The notes: generated from the sequence alone by a model not told the origin. A stretch of DNA of 64,000 nt from Pseudomonas putida W15Oct28 (GCF_000708715.2 NZ_JENB01000018.1:62001-126000); one strand, 5' to 3'; shown: positions 24,048 to 32,635, counted from the stretch's first letter. Program-made: numbers and translations.

Positions 24048-24797
24048 ATGAAGGTTCTTGTAGCTGTCAAACGAGTGGTCGACTACAACGTCAAGGTTCG
24101 CGTCAAAGCGGACAACTCCGGCGTCGACCTTGCTAACGTCAAGATGTCCATGAACCCCTTCTGCGAAATCGCCGTGGAAGAAGCCGTACGCCTGAAGGAA
24201 AAAGGCGTTGCGACCGAGATCGTCGTCGTCTCCGTCGGCCCGACCACTGCCCAGGAGCAACTGCGTACCGCTCTGGCCCTGGGTGCCGACCGTGCCATCC
24301 TGGTAGAAGCCGCTGACGAGCTGAACTCCCTGGCGGTGGCCAAGGCGCTGAAAGCCGTTGTCGACAAAGAGCAGCCGCAGCTGGTCATCCTTGGCAAGCA
24401 GGCCATCGACAGCGACAACAACCAGACCGGCCAGATGCTGGCCGCGCTGACCGGCTACGCACAGGGCACCTTCGCCTCCAAGGTGGAAGTGGCTGGCGAC
24501 AAGCTGAACGTCACCCGTGAAATCGATGGCGGCCTGCAGACCGTATCGCTGAACCTGCCAGCCATCGTCACCACCGACCTGCGCCTGAACGAGCCGCGCT
24601 ATGCGTCGCTGCCGAACATCATGAAGGCCAAGAAGAAGCCGCTGGAGACCGTTACTCCAGACGCGCTGGGCGTTTCCCTCGCCTCCACCAACAAGACCCT
24701 GAAAGTTGAAGCGCCGGCTGCCCGCAGCGCTGGCATCAAGGTCAAGTCGGTGGCCGAACTGGTCGAGAAGCTGAAGAACGAAGCGAAGGTAATCTGA
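24048..24797 (+). CDS. etfB: Electron transfer flavoprotein beta subunit
   Basis: The 249-residue small subunit of ETF, which binds AMP and docks acyl-CoA and other dehydrogenases. It starts MKVLVAVKRVVDYNVKVRVK, the normal EtfB N-terminus, and has the family's usual length. GAGG precedes the ATG. Its stop is followed one base later by the start of etfA, as in other pseudomonads. A second, slightly diverged copy lies at 14356. This one, next to ETF-QO and with a complete partner, is the housekeeping copy. Confidence 0.97.
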   Translation: MKVLVAVKRVVDYNVKVRVKADNSGVDLANVKMSMNPFCEIAVEEAVRLKEKGVATEIVVVSVGPTTAQEQLRTALALGADRAILVEAADELNSLAVAKALKAVVDKEQPQLVILGKQAIDSDNNQTGQMLAALTGYAQGTFASKVEVAGDKLNVTREIDGGLQTVSLNLPAIVTTDLRLNEPRYASLPNIMKAKKKPLETVTPDALGVSLASTNKTLKVEAPAARSAGIKVKSVAELVEKLKNEAKVI

Positions 24798-25453
24798 TAT
24801 GACTATCCTGGTTGTCGCTGACCTTCTACAAGGTCCGGAAAAAGGTGCCGTAGCCCCGGCCACCCTGAACACTGTGGCTGCAGCCGCCAAGATCGGTGGT
24901 GATGTACACGTGCTGGTCGCTGGCCAGAACGTCGGCGGCGTTGCCGAGTCTGCTGCCAAGATCGCTGGTGTGGCCAAGGTGCTGGTTGCCGATAACGCCG
25001 CCTACGCCCACGCCCTGCCAGAAAACGTCGCGCCGCTGATCGTCGAGCTGGCCAACGGTTACAGCCACGTGCTGGCCCCGGCCACCACCAACGGCAAGAA
25101 CATCCTGCCGCGCGTTGCCGCGCTGCTGGACGTGGACCAGATCTCCGAGATCATCTCGGTCGAGTCCGCCGACACCTTCAAGCGCCCGATCTATGCCGGT
25201 AACGCCATTGCCACCGTGCAATCGAGCGCTTCGGTCAAGGTCATCACCGTGCGTACCACCGGCTTCGACCCAGTCGCAGCCGAAGGTGGCTCGGCTGCCG
25301 TTGAAGCGGTGAGTGCCGCGCACAACGCCGGTATCTCGGCCTTTGTCGGTGAAGAGCTGGCCAAGTCCGACCGCCCAGAGCTGACCGCTGCCAAGATCGT
25401 CGTTTCCGGCGGCCGCGGCATGGGCAACGGTGACAACTTCAAGCACCTGTACA
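24066..25453 (+). repeat. Duplicated etfB-etfA' segment, copy 2 (in the intact operon)
   Basis: This is the counterpart of 14374-15767. Similarity ends inside etfA at 25453, where the other copy is joined to pvdT. Confidence 0.9.
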
Positions 25454-25740
25454 GCCTGGCCGACAAGCTCGGCGCTGCCGTTGGCGCTTCGCGCGCTGCG
25501 GTCGACGCAGGCTTCGTGCCGAACGACATGCAGGTCGGCCAGACCGGCAAGATCGTTGCGCCACAGCTGTACATCGCCGTCGGTATCTCCGGCGCGATCC
25601 AGCACCTGGCCGGCATGAAAGACTCCAAGGTGATCGTTGCGATCAACAAGGACGAAGAAGCGCCGATCTTCCAGGTAGCCGACTACGGCCTGGTGGCTGA
25701 CCTGTTCGAAGCGGTTCCGGAGCTGGAAAAGCTGGTCTGA
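24799..25740 (+). CDS. etfA: Electron transfer flavoprotein alpha subunit
   Basis: The 313-residue large subunit, which holds the FAD that shuttles electrons to ETF-QO. The N-terminal domain begins TILVVADLLQGPEKGAVAP. The C-terminal FAD domain shows SGGRGMGNGDNF, then AVGASRAAVDAGF, GQTGKIVAPQLYIAVGISG and IVAINKDEEAPIFQVADYG. It starts with one base between it and the etfB stop and ends in front of a strong terminator. The duplicate at 15107 lacks the FAD domain. Confidence 0.97.
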   Translation: MTILVVADLLQGPEKGAVAPATLNTVAAAAKIGGDVHVLVAGQNVGGVAESAAKIAGVAKVLVADNAAYAHALPENVAPLIVELANGYSHVLAPATTNGKNILPRVAALLDVDQISEIISVESADTFKRPIYAGNAIATVQSSASVKVITVRTTGFDPVAAEGGSAAVEAVSAAHNAGISAFVGEELAKSDRPELTAAKIVVSGGRGMGNGDNFKHLYSLADKLGAAVGASRAAVDAGFVPNDMQVGQTGKIVAPQLYIAVGISGAIQHLAGMKDSKVIVAINKDEEAPIFQVADYGLVADLFEAVPELEKLV

Positions 25741-25761
25741 TCCGCCTGCTTCACTTATAAA

Positions 25762-25797
25762 GAACCCGGCCCTCGTATTGAGGGTCGGGTTTTTTTT
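25762..25797 (+). terminator. Intrinsic terminator of etfBA
   Basis: ACCCGGCCCTC and GAGGGTCGGGT pair across a 5-base loop and are followed by eight T. Confidence 0.92.
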
Positions 25798-25816
25798 ATG
25801 GGTTGAGGAGTGAGGG

Positions 25817-26638
25817 ATGACGTTGCGCGGAACGGGCAGGGTGCTGGTATGCATGGCGGCGTTGGCTTCACCGCTGGCCATGGCAGCAGGCAAGTGCGAG
25901 CGCCTGGTGGCAACCGGCAGCCCTGATGCACCGCCCTATTCGTGGCAGGACCCGAAAGACCCGAAACTCCTGATAGGTGCCAACGTGGACCTGTTGCGCC
26001 AGGTGGCTGGCGAGCTGGGTGTGAAGGTGGAGGTGCTGAACGCAGGTCGTCGCGACCAGGCCCTGGAGGAAGTGCGTAGCGGGCGTATGGACCTGCTGCT
26101 CGATACGCCCATGCAGGTCGAGCAACTGACCGCGCTGGACTACATCCACCCACCCCTTCAGCTCAACGAATACCTGGTGTGGACTCGCCACGACGCCGAG
26201 CTGGCCTTCGATGGCCCGGCGGACCTGGCCAAATACCAGGGCAGCCTGTCCGAGCGCGCGCGCCTGACCCCGGCCTTTAGCGCGTTTGCCAAGACCCAGC
26301 TGAAACTGGTACCGGCGCAAAACTTGACCCAGGCGTTCCAGAAACTGGTGCTTGGCCAGGTGGACTATGTGCTTGCTGGCCGCTATTCGGGTATGGCCAT
26401 GGCCCAGAGCCTGGGCATGAACAATGACCTGATCGCCCGCGGCCTGCCGGTGGACCGACCAGGCCTGTACCTGGCCGTGTCACACAACTCGGCATGCAAT
26501 GACAGCTGGTTGCGTGGGCAATTGGCGAAAAAACTGACAGAATTGCCGATCTCCGGTGCGTCCGAGGCCGTCCTGCAACGTAATGTCGAGCGCTGGAAAG
26601 CGCAGTTGCAGGTGCCGGCGGACGCCCCCAAACACTAG
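25817..26638 (+). CDS. Periplasmic solute-binding protein (SBP_bac_3 type)
   Basis: A 273-residue protein with a signal peptide ending near residue 24 (PLAMAAG). The fold pattern is that of amino-acid-type binding proteins: SPDAPPYSWQD, GANVDLLRQVAGELGVKVEVL, LEEVRSGRMDLLLDTPMQ and VDYVLAGRYSGMAMA. No ABC permease or ATPase lies nearby. It is followed at 9 bases by a lipoprotein gene and then an OmpA-like gene, so it may sense or deliver a solute within an envelope operon. Ligand unknown. Confidence 0.8.
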   Translation: MTLRGTGRVLVCMAALASPLAMAAGKCERLVATGSPDAPPYSWQDPKDPKLLIGANVDLLRQVAGELGVKVEVLNAGRRDQALEEVRSGRMDLLLDTPMQVEQLTALDYIHPPLQLNEYLVWTRHDAELAFDGPADLAKYQGSLSERARLTPAFSAFAKTQLKLVPAQNLTQAFQKLVLGQVDYVLAGRYSGMAMAQSLGMNNDLIARGLPVDRPGLYLAVSHNSACNDSWLRGQLAKKLTELPISGASEAVLQRNVERWKAQLQVPADAPKH

Positions 26639-26647
26639 GAAGATTGC

Positions 26648-27001
26648 GTGAGAACCCAACCACTAATCCTTGCCTTGGCCGTGCTCGGCCTGGCTGGCTG
26701 TGCCAATGACCCGGCCCCTGACGAGCAGATGCGCATTTCCGAACAGGCACTGGAACAGGCCAGGGCCGTAGGTGCCACCGAGCAGGTCGAAACGTTGCAG
26801 ATGGCTGAAGAAAAACTGGCCCGGGCCAAGGCCAACATGCTGACCCAAGACTACCGCGATGCGCGCATGCGCGCCGAGCAGGCCGAACTTGATGCTCGCC
26901 TGGCCGAGGCCCAGGTACTGAACCAGAAAAGCGAAGAGCAGCTGCAACTGCTGCAGTCGCGGGTCAAGCGCTTGCGCAAGCAACTGGAGGTGCAGCCATG
27001 A
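26648..27001 (+). CDS. DUF4398-type lipoprotein
   Basis: A 117-residue predicted lipoprotein; the lipobox is LGLAGC, giving Cys17 as the lipidated residue. The rest is a charged, heptad-like helix (EQALEQARAVGATEQVETLQ, QLQLLQSRVKRLRKQLEVQ), as in DUF4398. The GTG start at 26648 follows AGGAAG. Its stop overlaps the start of the OmpA-like gene by four bases. Function unknown; an envelope structural role with its neighbour is likely. Confidence 0.8.
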   Translation: MRTQPLILALAVLGLAGCANDPAPDEQMRISEQALEQARAVGATEQVETLQMAEEKLARAKANMLTQDYRDARMRAEQAELDARLAEAQVLNQKSEEQLQLLQSRVKRLRKQLEVQP

Positions 27002-27810
27002 TGCGCCGTACACCATTGGCCGCGCTGGCGTTGCTGGCGCTGGCAGCGGGCTTGCAAGGTTGCGCCAGCCAGCGCAGCTCTGCAGCGCTGGATGAAGCCA
27101 GTGCCACCTTCGCCAAGGTCAAGGATGATTCCGATGTGCTGCGCAGTGCGCCACGTGACGTGATCCGCGCAGGCGAGTCGCTGGCCCGTGCCGAGCGCCT
27201 GTCCAGCTATATCGGTACCGGTTCCGATGTGCGTCATTATGCTTACCTTAGCCAGCGCTACAGCGAAATTGCCAGTGAGCATGCCAAGCTGGCGCTGAAC
27301 CAGGAGCGCCAGGCCAAGCTTGACCTTGAGCGTCAACGCCTGCAGTTGGCGTTGCGCGAGGCCAAGCTGGCCAGCGTGCAGCAGCAGGGCAAGTGGGTAG
27401 AGTCGCAGATCGCTGCGCTGGCTTCGGAGCAGACCGACCGTGGCCTGGTGATGACCCTGGGTGACGTGCTGTTCGATACTGGCCGTGCCGAGCTGAAGAA
27501 TTCGGCCAGCCGTACCGTGCTCAAGCTGGTGCAGTTCCTTCAGCTCAACCCGCGGCGGGTGGTGCGTATCGAGGGCTATACCGACAGCACTGGCGCGGCC
27601 GAGGACAACCTGAAACTGTCCCGCGACCGGGCGCAGGCCGTGGCCGACATGCTGGTGGACCTTGGTATCGACGAAAAGCGCCTGCAGGTCGAGGGCTATG
27701 GCGACCAGTACCCGATCGAGGCCAACGCCTCTGAGCGGGGCAGGGCGCAGAACCGTCGGGTGGAGATCGTGTTCTCCGACGACAAGGGCAAGCTTGCGCC
27801 GGCGCGCTGA
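26998..27810 (+). CDS. OmpA-family lipoprotein with N-terminal DUF4398-like helical region
   Basis: A 270-residue protein. LAAGLQGC forms the lipobox (Cys22). Residues 30-150 are helical and resemble the DUF4398 lipoprotein before it. The C-terminal third is an OmpA peptidoglycan-binding domain: LGDVLFDTGRAELKNSASR, RIEGYTDSTGAAEDNLKLSR and NRRVEIVF. It should tether the outer membrane to peptidoglycan. Two genes in a row with related helical regions suggest that they pair as coiled coils. Confidence 0.88.
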   Translation: MMRRTPLAALALLALAAGLQGCASQRSSAALDEASATFAKVKDDSDVLRSAPRDVIRAGESLARAERLSSYIGTGSDVRHYAYLSQRYSEIASEHAKLALNQERQAKLDLERQRLQLALREAKLASVQQQGKWVESQIAALASEQTDRGLVMTLGDVLFDTGRAELKNSASRTVLKLVQFLQLNPRRVVRIEGYTDSTGAAEDNLKLSRDRAQAVADMLVDLGIDEKRLQVEGYGDQYPIEANASERGRAQNRRVEIVFSDDKGKLAPAR

Positions 27811-27849
27811 TCGCTGGCGTGCGGAGGATGGCACCGGCTTTGCCGGTGT

Positions 27850-27932
27850 TCGCGGCTAAAGCCGCTCCCACAGGGGTAGTGTCAAGCCCAAGGCATGTGC
27901 AGAACCTGTAGGAGCGGCCTTGTGCCGCGAAA
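27850..27932. repeat. REP doublet
   Basis: Two inverted REP units: CGCGGCTAAAGCCGCTCCCACAG and, facing it, CTGTAGGAGCGGCCTTGTGCCGCG. Each has a short palindrome head and the CTCCCACAG-type end shared by the other REPs in the window. Confidence 0.75.
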
Positions 27933-28014
27933 GGGCTGCAAAGCAGCCCCGCTTTTTGTCGGCTTAGTCGTTTCGATAGCTATCACGCTATTGTATTGTC
28001 GACTATGTTGCATT

Positions 28015-28071
28015 CTGTCCCAGTACACTTTGCAACTGTTACGGTATTCTCTACTGTCACTGAGCCGTACA
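28015..28071 (+). promoter_or_regulatory. Possible MocR operator repeats
   Basis: CTGTCCCAGTACA (28015-28027) and CTGTCACTGAGCCGTACA (28054-28071) share CTGTC and GTACA ends in the same orientation, just upstream of the MocR gene. MocR regulators commonly bind direct repeats at their own promoters. The internal spacing differs between the two, so this is weak. Confidence 0.3.
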
Positions 28072-28090
28072 AGAACAACGAGCCGCCGCC

Positions 28091-29533
28091 ATGACCAACC
28101 TGCTGCTGTACCAGCGTATCGCCCAGCAACTGGCCGATGACATCCGTCGCGGTGTCTACCAGCCAGGCGAGCGGGTACCCTCCGTGCGCAAGATGAGTGC
28201 CCAGCTCAATGTCAGCCATGCCACGGTGTTGCAGGCCTATGCCAACCTCGAAGACCAGGGGCTGATCCGCGCGCGGCCACAATCTGGCTACTACGTGCAC
28301 CAGACGCCGGCCCTGACCGCGCAAACCCCGGACATCGCCCGGGTGGAGCGCCCCGGCCTGGTCACCCGTGCCAGCATCATCCAGCAAGTGCTGACCGAAG
28401 CGCGCCGTGATGGCGTGTTCCCGTTCGGTGCTGCGGTGCCGCATGTCGACTACCTGCCGGTGCGTGCCCTGCATCAGCAAATTGCCAAGGTCACCCGCTT
28501 TCACAGCCCGCGCGCCTTCAGCTACATGTTCAGCCCCGGTTTCGAGCCCTTGCGTCGGCAGATCGCCATTCGCATGCGCGATGCCGGCGTGCTGGTCGAC
28601 CCGCGTGAAGTGATCGTGACCCATGGCTGCGTCGATGCCCTGCAGATGTCACTGCGCGTGCTGACTCGCCCGGGCGACCTGATCGCTGCCGAGTCGCCGA
28701 CCTATTACGGCTTGCTGCAGCTGGCCGACCTGCTGGGCCTGAAAGTGATCGAAATCCCCAGCGACCCGTCCACGGGCATCAGCCTTGAAGCCTTGCAGCT
28801 GGCTGCCAACCAGTGGTCTATCAAGGCCCTGGTGCTGACTGCGCGCCTGAGCAATCCGCTGGGTGGCACGGTCCCTGAAGAGCGGCAAAAGCAATTGCTG
28901 CGCCTGGCGTCGGACTTCGATATCCAGATCATCGAGGACGACATCTATGGCGAGTTGATGTTCGAGCAAGGCAAGACCAAGGCGCTGAAGGCATTCGACC
29001 GCCTGGACCGGGTGATCTACTGTTCGAGCTTCTCCAAGACCCTGTCCCCCGGTGTGCGCGTCGGCTGGATGATCGCCGGGCGCTATCAGGACGAAATCCA
29101 GCGCCTGCAGACCTTCACTACCCATTCGGCCTGCAGCGTGACGCAGATGGGGGTGGCGGCCTACCTGGAAAATGGCGGTTACGACCGCCACTTGCGCTAC
29201 ATCCGCCAGGAGTATCGCAAGAACCTCAGTGCGTACCAGTTGGCGGTGCAGCAGCACTTCCCCGAGGGTACCCAGATGACCCGCCCAACGGGCGGTTTCA
29301 TCCTCTGGATAAGCCTGCCCGGGCGGGTCAATACTCAGGAGCTGCATGTGCGGGCGCTGGAGCAAGGCATCAGCATTGCGCCGGGGCTAATATTCAGTAA
29401 TACAGAACAGTTCAACCACTGCATCCGCCTTAATTGCGGTATCCCGTGGAACAAGGAAGCCGAGCGGGCAGTGATTACGCTGGGTTTACTGGCTCAGCAG
29501 TTGTGCAGGGAGCCTGCGCTCACACTTTTGTAA
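28091..29533 (+). CDS. MocR-type regulator (GntR DNA-binding domain plus aminotransferase-like domain)
   Basis: A 480-residue protein. Residues 1-75 are a GntR winged helix (YQRIAQQLADDIRRGVYQPG, RVPSVRKMSAQLNVSHATVL). Residues 100-470 are a class I aminotransferase fold with the PLP Lys in SSFSKTLSPGVRVGW and the Asp of IIEDDIYGE. MocR proteins use PLP or an amino compound as effector and usually control the gene beside them. No obvious amino-acid or B6 gene is adjacent, so the target is unclear; it may regulate itself or a distant gene. Regulator type is certain. Confidence 0.9.
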   Translation: MTNLLLYQRIAQQLADDIRRGVYQPGERVPSVRKMSAQLNVSHATVLQAYANLEDQGLIRARPQSGYYVHQTPALTAQTPDIARVERPGLVTRASIIQQVLTEARRDGVFPFGAAVPHVDYLPVRALHQQIAKVTRFHSPRAFSYMFSPGFEPLRRQIAIRMRDAGVLVDPREVIVTHGCVDALQMSLRVLTRPGDLIAAESPTYYGLLQLADLLGLKVIEIPSDPSTGISLEALQLAANQWSIKALVLTARLSNPLGGTVPEERQKQLLRLASDFDIQIIEDDIYGELMFEQGKTKALKAFDRLDRVIYCSSFSKTLSPGVRVGWMIAGRYQDEIQRLQTFTTHSACSVTQMGVAAYLENGGYDRHLRYIRQEYRKNLSAYQLAVQQHFPEGTQMTRPTGGFILWISLPGRVNTQELHVRALEQGISIAPGLIFSNTEQFNHCIRLNCGIPWNKEAERAVITLGLLAQQLCREPALTLL

Positions 29534-29597
29534 GGCTTGCCAGCCGCCTGTGGAACATGGAGCATACGCACCTTTCTTGCCAGTCTGTCCATTTGCC

Positions 29598-30077
29598 ATG
29601 AATGCTTTGCGCCGTTTTGCCTTGATCTTGTGCCTTGCACCGCTCTGCTACCCGGGCAGCCCAGCCTTGGCTGCGCAGCCGGCAAGCCAGGCGCAGGCAG
29701 CCCAGGGCAAGCACGTGCAAAAAAAGGTGGCAGCCAAGCCTGTGCAGAAGCAGGCGGTGAAAAAAGCTGGTAACAGCAAGACCAAGGCGCACAAGCCGGT
29801 CAGCAAGGCGGTTGCCCAGCCGTTGCCCAAGGCAAAGCTGGACCTCAGCCTGCCAGTCGACATGGTCAATAACCTGGAGCCGAATGTGGGCACCCCGTCT
29901 CCCATCCAGCGCCGCAAGCCTTTGCTGCCGCCCATGTTTACCGAAAAGCCGGAAACCAGCGACAGCCCGTTCCAGCTCAATGGCCGGTTGATCAATAACG
30001 AAATGCAGCTGCAGTTACGTAATGACAGCCGTCATGACGTGGAAGGGGCAGCCATCGATTTCGAGTATCGCCAGTAG
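29598..30077 (+). CDS. Secreted or periplasmic Lys/Ala-rich protein of unknown function
   Basis: A 159-residue protein with a signal peptide (FALILCLAPLCYPGSPALAA, cleavage near residue 25). A low-complexity region rich in Ala, Lys and Gln follows (KKVAAKPVQKQAVKKAG), then a short more ordered tail (FQLNGRLINNEMQLQL). I do not recognise a family. The upstream in-frame ATG at 29550 is rejected because it would hide the signal peptide. The basic linker resembles cell-envelope proteins that touch nucleic acid or anionic polymers, but nothing more can be said. Confidence 0.6.
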   Translation: MNALRRFALILCLAPLCYPGSPALAAQPASQAQAAQGKHVQKKVAAKPVQKQAVKKAGNSKTKAHKPVSKAVAQPLPKAKLDLSLPVDMVNNLEPNVGTPSPIQRRKPLLPPMFTEKPETSDSPFQLNGRLINNEMQLQLRNDSRHDVEGAAIDFEYRQ

Positions 30078-30206
30078 CGGGAAACTGACTGCCGGGTCAC
30101 GGCAGATTTCATCGTGCCAGTAATTTCAAACGCCTGTTTGAGCGGTTACTATCCAGGGACGCTCGTCCCGTTTTGTTCCAGGGAGTCCTGATTTTGGTGA
30201 ATAGCC

Positions 30207-30461
30207 ATGAATTGCCGTGAGGGCTGTGGTGCCTGCTGCATCGCCCCGTCCATCACTTCTGCCATGCCGCGCATGCCCAATGGCAAGCCGGCTGGCGAGC
30301 GTTGCCTGCACCTGACAGCTGCCAATCTCTGCGACCTGTTCGGCAAGCCCGAGCGGCCGGCGGTATGTGGCGGCTTCAAGGCGGATGTCGAGGTGTGCGG
30401 CAGTGACCGTGACGAGGCAATCAGGATTCTTGGCTGGTGGGAGCAGATGACGGCGGCGTGA
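30207..30461 (+). CDS. YkgJ-family cysteine-cluster protein
   Basis: An 84-residue cytoplasmic protein with the CxxxCxxCC start (Cys3, 7, 10, 11) and four further Cys (about 33, 42, 54, 64). This is the pattern of the YkgJ/UPF0153 family, thought to bind zinc or an Fe-S cluster. No biochemical role is established for the family. It stands alone, 30 bases before the START-domain gene in the same direction. Confidence 0.85.
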   Translation: MNCREGCGACCIAPSITSAMPRMPNGKPAGERCLHLTAANLCDLFGKPERPAVCGGFKADVEVCGSDRDEAIRILGWWEQMTAA

Positions 30462-30491
30462 CAGGCTGGATCTTCGACAACAAGGATAAAC

Positions 30492-31100
30492 ATGATGAGA
30501 TCGTTCAAGCGTATTGCACTGCTGTGTGGCGTGGGTGTTCTGCTGTCGCCTGCGGCCTGGGCCGAAAACTGGCAGGTGGCCAAGGACGAGGAGGGGATCA
30601 AGATTTCCCTCAGCGAAGTGGCCGGCTCCAAGTACAAGGCCTATCAGGGTGTCACCGTGATCAAGGCACCGCTGGCCAAGGTGCAGGCGTTGCAGGAAGA
30701 CGTGGCCGGGGCCTGCGCATGGATTCATGAGTGCAAGTCGCAGAAGCTGCTCAAGCATGAGGGTGACCAGAGCTGGACCTACACCCAGTTCAATACGCCA
30801 TGGCCGGTGACGCCGCGTGATTCGATCTTGCACGTGACGACTGTCAAGGGGGCGGACGGCAGCCTGGTGCGCAACCTGAAGGAAGAGCCGACCTATCTGC
30901 CGGAAGAGAAGGGTTTTGTGCGGGTAGCCAAGGTTGAGGGCTTCTGGAAGCTGGTGCCCAAGGGCGACAGCACGGAAGTGACCTACCAGGTGCACACCGA
31001 GCCGGGTGGTAGCGTGCCGGCGATGGTGGCCAACAAGTTCGTGGTGGATGCGCCATTCAATACCCTGAAAGGGCTGCGCGAGCGGGCTGAGAAAAACTGA
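30492..31100 (+). CDS. START/SRPBCC-domain periplasmic protein
   Basis: A 202-residue protein with a signal peptide ending near residue 24 (LLSPAAWAEN). The remainder follows a START lipid-binding fold: YKAYQGVTVIKAPLAKVQAL, WTYTQFNTPWPVTPRDSIL and VEGFWKLVPKGDSTEVTYQV. Such proteins hold a hydrophobic ligand in a cavity; the ligand is unknown. AAGGA lies about 7 bases upstream of a double ATG, so the start could be either Met. It ends before a large palindrome. Confidence 0.8.
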   Translation: MMRSFKRIALLCGVGVLLSPAAWAENWQVAKDEEGIKISLSEVAGSKYKAYQGVTVIKAPLAKVQALQEDVAGACAWIHECKSQKLLKHEGDQSWTYTQFNTPWPVTPRDSILHVTTVKGADGSLVRNLKEEPTYLPEEKGFVRVAKVEGFWKLVPKGDSTEVTYQVHTEPGGSVPAMVANKFVVDAPFNTLKGLRERAEKN

Positions 31101-31123
31101 GGTTTAACGCGGTGCGCGATCTG

Positions 31124-31267
31124 TGTGGGAGCGGCCTTGCCGGGGCGCCGGACCGGTCGGAAAGGGGCGCGGAGCGGCCCCAGAATTTCTGATTGACTGC
31201 AATATTGTCGGGGCCGCTTTGCGGCCCTTTCCGACCGGTCCGGCGCCCCGGCAAGGCCGCTCCCACA
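31124..31267. repeat. Large hairpin of two REP units with 43-bp perfect arms
   Basis: Arms 31124-31166 and 31225-31267 are exact reverse complements (43 bp). The 58-base centre contains a second 9-bp complementary pair (AGCGGCCCC, 31173-31181, and GGGGCCGCT, 31210-31218). The outer ends carry TGTGGGAGCGG and CCGCTCCCACA, the REP signature. The perfect arms suggest recent origin or conversion. Confidence 0.85.
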
Positions 31268-31300
31268 AGGGTCGAGCTGCGGCCATCAGGACTTGCAATA

Positions 31301-31328
31301 AAAAAGGCTGCCCGAGGGCAGCCTTTTT
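31301..31328 (-). terminator. Intrinsic terminator of gltA (also works for plus strand)
   Basis: AAAAAGGCTGCCC and GGCAGCCTTTTT pair around GAG. The minus-strand transcript ends in a U-run just after the gltA stop. Confidence 0.88.
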
Positions 31329-31345
31329 GCGTTCGGCTAAAAAGC

Positions 31346-32635
31346 TTACTTGCGGTCTTTCAGTGCAGCGATGTCGCGTTTTGGCTCGCCGGTGTACAGC
31401 TGGCGCGGCCGGCCGATCTTGTACGGGCTGGAGAGCATTTCTTTCCAGTGCGAGATCCAGCCCACGGTACGTGCCAGGGCGAAGATCACGGTGAACATGC
31501 TGGTCGGAATGCCGATCGCCTTGAGGATGATCCCCGAGTAGAAGTCGACGTTCGGGTACAGCGAGCGCTCGATGAAGTACGGATCGGTCAGGGCGATCTC
31601 TTCGAGGCGCATGGCCAGTTCCAGCTGCGGGTCGTTCTTGATGCCCAGCTCGCGCAGGACTTCGTCGCAGGTCTGCTTCATCACGGTGGCACGCGGGTCG
31701 CGGTTCTTGTACACGCGGTGACCGAAGCCCATCAGCTTGAACGGGTCGTTCTTGTCCTTGGCCTTGGCGATGAACGTGTCGATGTTCGAGACATCGCCGA
31801 TTTCATCGAGCATGGTCAGTACGGCTTCGTTCGCACCGCCGTGGGCAGGGCCCCACAGTGCGGCGATACCGGCGGCGATACAAGCGAACGGGTTGGCACC
31901 CGACGAGCCGGCCAGACGCACGGTGGAGGTGGAGGCGTTCTGCTCGTGGTCGGCGTGGAGGATGAAGATCCGGTCCATTGCCTTGGCCAGCACCGGGCTG
32001 ATCGGTTTGATCTCGCACGGGGTGTTGAACATCATGTGCAGGAAGTTTTCCGCGTACGACAGGTCGTTGCGCGGGTACATCATCGGCTGGCCCATGGAGT
32101 ACTTGTAAACCATCGCGGCCAGGGTCGGCATCTTGGCGACCAGGCGCACCGCGGAAATTTCGCGGTGTTGCGGGTTATTGATGTCCAGGGAGTCGTGATA
32201 GAACGCCGACAGGGCGCCGACCACGCCGCACATCACCGCCATCGGGTGAGCGTCGCGGCGGAAGCCGTTGAAGAAGGACTTCAGCTGCTCGTGAACCATG
32301 GTGTGGTTCTTGACGGTGCTGACGAACTGGGCCTTCTGCTCGGCATTCGGCAGTTCGCCGTTGAGCAGCAGGTAGCAGGTTTCGAGGTAGTCGGATTGCT
32401 CGGCGAGTTGCTCGATCGGGTAGCCGCGGTGCAGCAGGATACCTTTGTCGCCGTCAATGTAGGTGATCTTCGACTCGCACGAGGCAGTCGCCATGAAACC
32501 AGGGTCGAAGGTGAAGTGACCAGTGGCCCCCAACCCGCGGACGTCGATTACATCAGGACCAACGGTGCCGGTTAAAATGGGCAGCTCGACGGGGGCAGCG
32601 CCCTCGATGACCAACTGCGCTTTTTTGTCAGCCAT
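31346..32635 (-). CDS. gltA: Citrate synthase
   Basis: A 429-residue type II citrate synthase that condenses acetyl-CoA and oxaloacetate. Active-site residues are in HADHEQNASTSTVR and GFGHRVYKNRDPR, with the catalytic Asp in the NVDFYSGI stretch. The N-terminal extension (about 40 residues before GLGATGHFTFDPG) is that of the hexameric, NADH-inhibited enzyme of Gram-negatives. It is divergent from sdhC, as in other pseudomonads. GGAGG precedes the ATG. Confidence 0.98.
   Translation of the reverse strand: MADKKAQLVIEGAAPVELPILTGTVGPDVIDVRGLGATGHFTFDPGFMATASCESKITYIDGDKGILLHRGYPIEQLAEQSDYLETCYLLLNGELPNAEQKAQFVSTVKNHTMVHEQLKSFFNGFRRDAHPMAVMCGVVGALSAFYHDSLDINNPQHREISAVRLVAKMPTLAAMVYKYSMGQPMMYPRNDLSYAENFLHMMFNTPCEIKPISPVLAKAMDRIFILHADHEQNASTSTVRLAGSSGANPFACIAAGIAALWGPAHGGANEAVLTMLDEIGDVSNIDTFIAKAKDKNDPFKLMGFGHRVYKNRDPRATVMKQTCDEVLRELGIKNDPQLELAMRLEEIALTDPYFIERSLYPNVDFYSGIILKAIGIPTSMFTVIFALARTVGWISHWKEMLSSPYKIGRPRQLYTGEPKRDIAALKDRK

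Noticed and set aside
24826..25893. A 355-codon open frame antisense to the intact etfA
   Set aside because: It shows that antisense etfA is naturally open. The 211-codon tail added to pvdT is therefore not evidence of a selected coding sequence.
31124..31267. CRISPR-like or transposon-end interpretation of the long palindrome
   Set aside because: There is no array of spaced direct repeats and no transposase gene. The ends match REP units.
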